DNA from: Hyparrhenia diplandra
Taxonomy: Eukaryota; Streptophyta; Magnoliopsida; Poales; Poaceae
Reading direction: 5' to 3'
DNA length: 64,000 nucleotides
NCBI GenBank assembly: GCA_015847255.1
Contig: JADLZK010010433.1
Location: forward strand, 366,628 to 430,627
The first letter of the stretch is position 1. Each line of letters starts with the position of its first letter. Below, in pieces: positions 56,501 to 64,000 of this stretch. The notes under the pieces were generated by a model. That model worked only from the letters and a program-made list of their open reading frames with translations. It did not search any database and was not told the DNA's origin. The position numbers were made by a program, and so were the translations under genes.

Positions 56501-57040
56501 AGCCTATACTTCGGTTCGGAAGCTTCTTCTGCGAGGAAGTTTACATCTTTGCTGCACCTTTTTTCCATGCTCGGCGCTGGCGGATCACAGGAACGTTTGA
56601 AACTCGCCCAAACACCCATAACTTGTCGATCTTGGGGGCGGCTTTCCAGTCTGCCGATAAGAATGGAGACCTTATCCTTCCACGAAACCACGACACACGA
56701 GTCTTTGTACTTAGCGATGACCGGGGAAGGGTAATGGCTGCTCCTAGCGGCCCCAACTCTTGAATGACAAGGACCTCATTGATCTTCTTATACGCCTCCC
56801 CACGGTCTCCCCTTCTCGCCCGACTTGTCTCCCTTTGCTTTGCACGAAGAGGTGGCCGTGGACCGAAGAGGGTTGTTGCCGGAATTTGCCTTGTGGAGGG
56901 CGGTGGCGGGCCGTTCGGCCTCTACTTCCCTTAACCGGCGCTTCTTGCTTGGTGCCGTCCTGGGGTTGAAATTAGGATCTTCTTCCTCCTCGGTACGTTT
57001 CCTCCTACCCCTTACGGGGCTATCACGGCTCTAAAGCTTG
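53520..57040 (-). pseudogene. Second gene of CACTA 2, possibly with Ulp1-like C-terminus
   Basis: Minus-strand coding sense starts at about 57035 (RKRTEEEEDPNFNP). Then come VSWKDKVSILIGRLE and AEEASEPKYRLNADFYKKGR with LPFTKYNMIS (56560-56440), a wording well known from rice CACTA-encoded proteins. Further on are WYFLPILQRVRRRDPSR (about 55710-55660) and MVHGVRESVDCIA with ITFDDMSRLLRRQ (54690-54560). The last part (about 53830-53540) resembles the tail of CACTA proteins ending in a Ulp1-type cysteine protease domain, but no catalytic triad could be read. Many frameshifts and stops are present. Confidence 0.5.
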
Positions 57041-58359
57041 CGTACCGGGAGTACGGTATTTTTGCCACTTCCATCGCTATGGCTAGGCGTCTCCCATTCA
57101 AAATTTGAAATTTCTTGTTCATTAGCCTTTTCAATCACGAGGCATTTCTTGTTCATTCGCCATTTCAAGCTACAAATATATAGCCCTCTTTGCTTTAGTA
57201 CTATAGTATATAGGAGGAGTACACAAAAGCGTAATTCAAAATTGCGGAAAGAAATAAAAAGATTGGCTTTCGGATATAGCCCCTTGTGATCACATCGCTT
57301 CTAAAAGCTGGTTGCTTTGTACAAGCCCGTCCTAGTTTAGAAGCTTCCAATAGAGGGGACATTCAATCATCATAGCATTTGCCTACCCAATAATTAAGTT
57401 CATTTCATTGCATATACCCTTTGCCCTGACACTAATGGGTTCACATCATTTGCATATATATCTCCAACGACCAGCGGGAAATAGGGAGGCGGTAATTTCA
57501 AACCAAACCCAATCAATTCAAACAAAAAGAAAGTAGTAGGCAGCCAACATAAAAAATATGCTCAAAAGCAGTACCTATGGTCAAGAGGACAAGTTCATGG
57601 TTCCAATGTGGCTTGGCCAATCAAGGCGATACATATGCTTAGCATTGTGATTGAAATAGGGTAGCAAATTAACATAGAGTGACATTGTTGTTTCAACCAG
57701 GTGAAGGATGTAGGCATCCGAGGGCAATATATATTGACATATGAGGAAAAACGATTGATAGAAATTAGGCCAAGTTAAGTAATCATGGCCGGTGACATAA
57801 GCTATCAATTAGGACAAATTAAACGCGACCCCATGCCAAGTTTCAAAAATAGCACTAGTAGTTTTAAGCAACAACCCCATGCCAAGTTTAAGCAACAACA
57901 CTAGTAGAAAATCATATGGCGGCATTAGCATTAGCATATATGGAATTAAGGGAATGACCATGAGTAGGCATTAAAGGCATGTCCAAATTGGGGCATGTCA
58001 AATTCTGAGAAGAAGCTAAGGCCAACATCCGCGGGGCAATATTAACTAACCACGACCATCAACATGGCCGGTAGGGACCCACTGACCATCAGCGAGGGGT
58101 AAGGATAGTGGCAAGTCTATAGCATCACGAGGCTACCTCAAGTGAACTCTAGTGAACTCAAGTGACATATAAGCTAAGTCCAAAATTGAGAGGCTAAAAT
58201 AGAGGAACAAACATAAGCTCGGTGGTAATTGGCTTCGGTTATCCAAATTCTATAGCATCCGCGGAAGGATTGGGCCAATCTTATGCTTTCGGTTTATCCA
58301 AATTCTATAGCATCACGAGCGGTGGCACATAAGCTCGGCTAAATTGTTTTAATTTTGCA
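57041..58359. other. A+T-rich interior of CACTA 2
   Basis: No gene recognised; it may be a large intron. Local repeats include CCCCATGCCAAGTTT (57830 and 57884) and ATCCAAATTCTATAGCATC (about 58239 and 58296). Confidence 0.4.
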
Positions 58360-59075
58360 TCACATGCGGTGAGGTGGGCACAAAAAGCGATGGGTGGCAT
58401 CACAGGCGGGTCTCAAAAGCCGCAGAGATATCTCAAAATTTTGCTCAATCCCAAATGGGGAGCTCAAATCAAAATAGGCAATTTCAACAAAATTGGCGGT
58501 AGGGAGAGAAGAGATAGGAAGATAGGAGATGGCGCCCCGCCGGAGGACCCGGCTGAGGAGGGCGGGATGGGCGAAGGGGGGAAGGGCGGTGGAGAAGGGC
58601 AAGCGAAACACCGCCACCGGGCGAGGGGCGGGCACCACCGGACGCAGCACCCGCAGGCGGGGGGCGGGCACAGACGGGCACCGAGGCACCCGGACCGGGT
58701 TAGGGTTCACCCGCCGGGGCGGGGGGGCGAGGGCGGGGACCGGGGATAGGGGCGGAGAGGGAGCACCCGGGCACCCGCAGCCACCCGCAGTGCCGCCGCC
58801 GGAGCACCACGGGCACCACGGCCGGATGGAGGCAGTGCCCAGCGGCAACGGCGAGCGGCGGTGTTAGAGAGTCCGGGGCGGAGGTAGAAGGGGCAGGCGA
58901 GGGCGGGCGTGGGCGCGCAGGGCGGGCGTGAAGCGCGGGCGAGGGCGAGGAGCGGCGAGGCGAAGCCTGTGAGGGGCGATGGCGGTAGCCGGTGGCGGCG
59001 GCGGTGGTGATGGGGCGCCCGCCGGGGTGCGTTTGGAAGAGAGCGAAGGACTTAGAGATTACGGAGAATACCCCC
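58360..59075 (-). other. G+C-rich first exon or leader of the second CACTA 2 gene
   Basis: On the minus strand this G+C-rich stretch follows a TATA box and codes in several frames for Pro/Arg/Ala-rich sequence without a known domain. Its placement, after a promoter and before the 57.0-53.5 kb coding sense, suggests a 5' UTR or first exon. Confidence 0.4.
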
Positions 59076-59077
59076 AC

Positions 59078-59086
59078 TATTTATAA
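59078..59086 (-). promoter_or_regulatory. TATA box of the second CACTA 2 gene
   Basis: Minus strand TATAAATAG, directly downstream of the 59.1-kb array of subterminal motifs and upstream of a G+C-rich leader. Confidence 0.5.
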
Positions 59087-59091
59087 CTTAG

Positions 59092-59222
59092 CAGTTTTTC
59101 GCGTGGCCCGGCACGCAAGGATGCGCCGCGTAAAATATTGCGTGGCGGCGATTAAGGATGCCGCCCGCGTAAAAATAACAACGTGGCGAGGCGATTAAGG
59201 ATGCCGCCGCGCGTGTAATATT
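59092..59222. repeat. Internal array of CACTA 2 motifs at a promoter
   Basis: Words such as GCGTGGCGGCG, GATGCCGCCCGCGTAAAA and CGTGGCGAGGCGATTAAGG repeat here, like those at 63.85 kb and 53.1 kb. Confidence 0.65.
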
Positions 59223-59440
59223 TCAGAATAAAGATAAGTATTCTTATAAATTGATATAAAATGGTTATAAATTGTTATAAATTATTTATAAATTGATATA
59301 AAATGGTTATAAATTATTTATAAATTATTGTTATAAATTTTATAAATTGATATAAATTGATATAAAATTATTTATAAATTGTTATAAAATGGTTATAAAT
59401 TGTTATAAATTGTTGTAAAATGGTTATGATGCATACGTGT
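59223..59440. repeat. TTATAAATTG-type tandem repeat
   Basis: About 15 degenerate units of TTATAAATTG(A/T) and TATAAAATGG in direct order, almost without G+C. Confidence 0.75.
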
Positions 59441-60068
59441 GAACTTTTCATTTTGAACTTTCGCCTCGAAATATGAAATTTAAATTTTTACACATTAGGA
59501 CTGACATTTGAAGCACTACTGCGCCCAAGTTTCAAATAGTCATGAATACGGAAACTTCTAACTCCTCAAGATCTATATTTCATATATAGGTAATTTTCGC
59601 GCCGCGAGAAATTGTTACAAGCGTGTAGTTCAAAACACTAGTCTCCCCTTGTAGTTTCCTGACACTACGTGTGAGATATTTGTATCATTTTGGACTATTG
59701 TTTACATCGGAATATTTGCAATTACATATCATTTTGGTAGCTGGTGCATTGGTGGTCTTCTTCATAGCCATCAGGCGGGTCCATGGCATCATTTTAGTCT
59801 TGTGGGATTGATTACGTCCTCCAGTGCCTTCATCTTTTTTGGAAAATCGTAAGAGCTTGAACTCATCATAGTTGTTGTATGTTTAGGGACTCTGGACCCC
59901 ATCGACTCCACGATCATTTGCTTTCTGCCGCGACAATATGTCTATTTTTGTTCTCGCGTTCATATGGTAAGGCTACTTGTGCGACATCGATCTAAGCACC
60001 CAGCTTGATCATCTTTGTGCCGGACACTTTGAAGGTTCCGCGATTGGATTTAGCCCAAAATGATCGTC
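59441..60068. other. CACTA 2 interior, no coding part recognised
   Basis: Moderately A+T-rich. It may hold the last exon or 3' UTR of the transposase gene, but nothing specific could be read. Confidence 0.3.
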
Positions 60069-63000
60069 ACTAGAAGCTACTTGAAGGCTTATTGCAACGC
60101 AGGAAAAGCAGGTTTTTGTAGGTTCGCGTAGTCAGTTCCATATTTCTTCGACTTGTGCGAAGCATGTCATCTTCTCCCACTCCCGCGTATTTCATTTCTG
60201 CCCTCATCGGTCCGAACACGCTGATACGTGATGCACTCTTCTTGTCCTTTTCTTTTGTGTGGAACACGTACCCGTTGACATCATACCCTTGCCACGTGGT
60301 GACACGGCATGGGCGGCCTGACACAAGCTTCTTCCGCGATCTACGCATCATCTCGGGGAATGTTTTTTGCTTTTTGGAGCCAGCTGGAGAAAAGTGCTCT
60401 TGTGTTCCTTATACGCCCGGTCATTGGGCCGGTTCTTTAGCAGCTTGCTACTTGCCGCGGTAGGACTCTTTGAGTGCTTTTTTCGCGTATCACGTCCATG
60501 ATCACCAATTGATGAAGGATCTTTGTAGTGGCGTCTAGCACTTTGTCCCTATGTATGTTAATTGGCGTGCACCCCCAGCGCACCCCATCGAAGGTTCTTC
60601 CTTCATGTTGATGCCTTTGGAAGCCCAATAGCCCTCCATCTTTTATGTACTTCACACCCAGTTCGCGGCCTCACGGCTTGTGTATGCCTCGATCATAGGA
60701 GCCCTCTGGGTAGCGGGTTATGATTGAATCGATTGAGGAGACATTAGTAAACCATTGGTCCACATCGCGCTGTAGGTACGGGTCCGGTACATTCAATCGA
60801 TCAACCATGGCCATGTGCATCATCCCGAGGTGGCATAATGTGTGAAGAAAACGGCGGTGGGAAACACATCTCTATCGGCACATTGTTTTATTGAGGCGGT
60901 CTGCTTTGGCAATTACCTTACGGTTGATTTGGTTAAAGTATGAAATCCTTGTGACCACCATCTTCCGTATTTTTGGGCCGAAGCGACTTTGATCACAATT
61001 GGAAGGAACACCCGTGTCGGCATGATGTGAGCATGCGATAAGCGTTGAAGATATAAATTTGTGAGGTCTTTCATGGATACCGGACTCTTGATGTTGAAGA
61101 AGAAACCGCATTCGGTACCTTGATACCCGCATCAAAACCGACACATAGCCAACTTTCGTCTCTCGTTAGGTTGTAGGCGCGCACAGGGGATTCGACTTTT
61201 CTTGTTGGGGCGGTGTAAGCGTGAATTTCCGGTCAGGATGCCCATGTCAACAAGATCTTTGGCGTGACTTCACACCATCGCCGTCTTGGTCTTGATATCC
61301 ATCCGAGGAGACCGATCTAAGCTTTTGAAGACATTTTTCTCAAAGTGCATCGATGCGATCGGCGTGGGGTGTATCATTATCTTCGATTACTTTAGATACT
61401 TGAAGAAGATTGACTTCTTCTTGAAAGGCGAGAACGGCGCTCCTTCCTCGATTTATCCCTCTTTAAACTTCTTTGTCTTGGAGGTGCGTCTTCCTTATCG
61501 CCGTCTTTCTTCTTCTTCTTCTTTCAAGCTTCGCACTCAAGTCCTTCACCATGTCCGAAGCACCGCCGGACCATAACTAGTCGGTCTTAGAAATTTGGGG
61601 TTTTGACTTCGCCCTTGTTGTCAAAGTACACATTCATTTTTTGGATCTACGTACCTATGCTTACTCTGAGAGGGAAGCGTCTGTGTTCCATGTACGGTTT
61701 TCTTTGGATCCCTTGAGGTAAAAGTGGGCGAGGTTTCTTCAATGCAAGCTACCGAGGCGGTCTTCCTTTAATGCCCCAGGAGAATGTGAAAGCGGTAAAT
61801 TGTCGATTGATGGTGACAAAAGATGATGCGCGGTGAACTTCTCCCTTGAGTGCGCATCAAACATCTTGACCCCATCTCAAATAGTACCTCCATCTCCTCC
61901 ATGAGCGGCTCGGGAACACATCTATATGGATTTGCCCATTTTGCCGGTCAGGAAAATGAGCATGGTGAGCAAAACATACTGCGCTTTTGACAAAAGATGT
62001 AGGTAGATTGTACATGGTGAGGGCGGGCGGCCGCGCGTCTTTGTCGCGTCTTGCTTTCCAGTCACCGAATGGGTTCATTCGTGTTACTCAATGCGACGAG
62101 CGTTCATGGCGCAAGGCTCCTCCTCTGCAAAGTCGGTGGCGGCGTCGAAGTCTTGCCGCGCCCAGCATCGAAGGTCTCTTGGTAGATTCCGTCATCCTTC
62201 ACCGCGATCGCTAGATGCATGCCGCGCCATGTGCTTAGCATCCTCGAGGGGGTTCCCATAGGAAGCGCGGTGATCGATGGCCAGGAAATACCCATTGGCG
62301 GCCCCGGGCGTTTCCTCTGCGTGTAACCTTCCTCTTCCCGTCCTGCGTTGACATGATCTTCTTCCAGCGGCATAGCGGTTTTCTTCGCCCCCCTTCTTCT
62401 TCTTTCGCCCGTCTGTTTCCTCGCCAGCGTCGTCCGCATGCGCGACATCCGGCATTCGCTTGTATCGACTAAGCGCCCGCAGTCTTGGACAAGCGGTCAA
62501 ATTCGTCTTGTCGCCCGATATAAATCGATGGTTTTAGGCGAGCATCGAACTTCTTCGCTTTCGCCGCCCTTTAGGCGGATCAACTTCTTAGCGCGTCACG
62601 TGCGCGAGGAACCTGTTAGGCGATAGATGCGTCGAGGCGGGTGGCAAGCTCATTGAAGCTGATGTCGGACCAGCCATGGCCGAGACTTCAACATCGGCAA
62701 GTTGAGGTGAAAACTCGGCCCGTGCAACCCTCGGGGCTGTCTTTGTAAAGAGGATCAGCTGCTGCACAGCCTTCTTCCACGTTTGAAGTTTTCCAACATC
62801 ACCGGGCACCCAAAGCGGATATGCGTCCTCAGAGTCGGTTGACCAAATCTTCAAAAGCAGGACATCCTCGGAACGCGTCATAGGATTCTCACCTTTCACG
62901 CGTCCCCTCCACCACCACCACCGTCGCCGTCGTCATCGTCGGCGTCGGCCGTCAGTTTCGAACAAATCTGATGGAATTGGGGCGGCTAGTGGACTTTCAC

Positions 63001-63100
63001 GATGCTTGCATCGGTAGGGGGCTGCACGGATAGCTTGGTGGATCGAAGGGTGGAACTTCTTACGCCCGTGAAAAGTCGGACCAAATAGTCAGCGGCCATG
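60069..63100 (-). pseudogene. TNPD-type transposase of CACTA 2, heavily frameshifted
   Basis: On the minus strand, SDISFNELATRLDASI (about 62670-62625), SRYKRMPDV (about 62466-62440), KHMARHASSDRGEG (about 62240-62200) and MNPFGDWKARRD with LTMYNLPTSFV (62078-61985) follow the usual order of the En/Spm TNPD transposase. Next come IDVFPSRSWRRW (61930-61890), and nearer the C-terminus INRKVIAKADRLNKTMCR (about 60925-60872) and QGYDVNGYVFHTKEKDKKSA (60290-60230). TNPD cuts the element ends. Dozens of indels and stops break the frame. The start near 63100 (MAADYLVRLFTGVRSS) is tentative. Confidence 0.65.
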
Positions 63101-63119
63101 CATGATTAGGTGAGATCGC

Positions 63120-63767
63120 CGCGGCGGTGGGGAGGAAGCAGCTTCAGGGATTCTTGCATTTCTTACGGATGGATGATGCGGCCTGCATTTGATTATCTCA
63201 TTTGTATTAAACTTATTTCGAGCAACAAACTTCTTCACCTCATCAAAGTATTGCGTCATCAACCCTCTTCATCTCATACATCCGATTGGGCTCGGTGCCT
63301 CTCCATCACGATCGATCCACTCTTCCAAAAGCTTAATTAGTCTTGTTTATATAGTACTCAAACCAAAAAAGGAGAATAAAGTCCCACCATAGATCTAGAT
63401 CAAGAAAAGTGAGTTTTCTCTCTCCTCCAAAACCAAAAAATTGAAGTTGCACGAGGAGGTCTAGATCTAGAAGAAAGAGTTTTCTATCTCCTCCAAACAA
63501 AAAAAGAAAAAATCCCACCATAGATCTAGATCTAGAAAAGGCAGTTTTTCTCTCTCTCATGTGTCTCTAGATTTAGAGGGGATGAAAAAGAGGGGAAAAG
63601 AAAAGATCAAAAGAGGCATTAGCCTGACCAATTAGTGTCTTCTCCTCCACCAAATCAAAAGGCAAAACACCCAAATTAAAGTTTTTTGTGGTTTTGGATC
63701 AAAACCTCCCCACAAAGGTTGGAAAGGAAGTTATTGGAAGATGAGCAGTGACGTCAGTATTTACCAA
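63120..63767. other. Upstream region of the TNPD remnant
   Basis: No coding sense. 63390-63545 holds three related units with CCACCATAGATCTAGATC and TTTTCTCTCTCCTCCAAA. This is probably promoter and leader of the transposase gene. Confidence 0.4.
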
Positions 63768-64000
63768 GGCTGCGGCCGCTGCGTGGTGAGCCCTAGCGTG
63801 CCCGCCCGCACGCCATCGCGGGCAGCGTGGCGGCGCACACACAGCGCCCCGCCCGCCCGGATAAGATATTTTTGCGTAAAGCGGCGTTGCGAGGCGCCCG
63901 CCCGCGTAAACTGACGCACCGTGGCGAGCCTGCAGCAGCGCCGCCCGCACAAGCGACGGCGGCAGCCATATCTTTGCGCGCTTTCGTGGCGAGGTTCAAA
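63768..64000. repeat. Subterminal-type array near the other end of CACTA 2
   Basis: Dense GCCCGCCCG, GTGGCGAG and GCGTAAA words as at 53.1 and 59.1 kb. It runs off the window before a CACTA terminus appears. Confidence 0.65.

Larger units (their letters stand above)
52944..64000 (-). mobile_element. CACTA (En/Spm) transposon 2, runs off the window
   Basis: It starts CACTAGTACCC at 52944, inside DUF674-flanking sequence. Subterminal words GTGGCGGGC/GCCCGCCAC follow at once. The same kind of array is found at 59.1-59.2 kb and again from 63.77 kb to the window end. On the minus strand it carries a TNPD-type transposase remnant (60.07-62.9 kb) and a second decayed gene (53.5-59.08 kb). The other terminus and the target duplication are not visible. 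The motif differs from that of CACTA 1, so this is another family. Confidence 0.75.

Noticed and set aside
58360..59077. G+C-rich region considered as a host gene
   Set aside because: It sits inside CACTA 2, directly after a motif array and a TATA box. It is better explained as the leader or first exon of an element gene.

Overview
The window looks like grass nuclear DNA, most likely from Oryza (rice) or a close relative. The reasons are a cluster of rice-type F-box genes, DUF674 gene pieces, long G+C-rich 5' ends, and a dense mix of grass transposons: L1-type LINEs, two CACTA elements, LTR retrotransposons, a Mutator-like foldback element, a hAT element and Stowaway/Tourist-like MITEs. No rRNA, tRNA or CRISPR feature was recognised.

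Layout. 1-1187: tail of a LINE that seems to hold ORF1 but no ORF2. About 1490-1622: DUF674 N-terminal scrap. 2813-9829: complete but frameshifted LINE between 13-bp target duplications. 10028-10549: hAT-like element with 8-bp duplications, inserted in an open frame. About 11.1-23.4 kb: F-box/DUF674 cluster on the minus strand, with F-box copy 1 (broken), a DUF674 piece, F-box copy 2 (intact, 417 codons) and F-box copy 3 (broken). 23.45-37.85 kb: a three-level nest, in which a Ty3/Gypsy remnant is split by a 13.3-kb CACTA element (duplication AAT) that is itself split by a 7.15-kb LTR element without coding capacity (duplication GCGGT). About 40.2-45.55 kb: minus-strand LTR retrotransposon with about 1.5-kb direct repeats. 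46.0-52.9 kb: a second F-box/DUF674 block (F-box copy 4, broken; DUF674 last exon), paralogous to 11.1-16.2 kb and carrying a 1.38-kb Mutator-like foldback element. 52944 to the window end: a second, larger CACTA element with two decayed minus-strand genes.

Of the host genes only F-box copy 2 (16990-18243) is clearly intact; it would encode the substrate receptor of an SCF ubiquitin ligase. The F-box copies share a 5'-UTR intron of about 94 bp, and copies 3 and 4 share an extra intron in the N-terminal coding part.

Caution. Frameshifts are very common here, and the two LTRs of the 7.15-kb element differ mostly by small changes at G+C-rich spots while their A+T-rich parts match closely. Some pseudogene calls may therefore reflect assembly error. 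Coordinates of decayed elements are approximate unless target duplications fix them.
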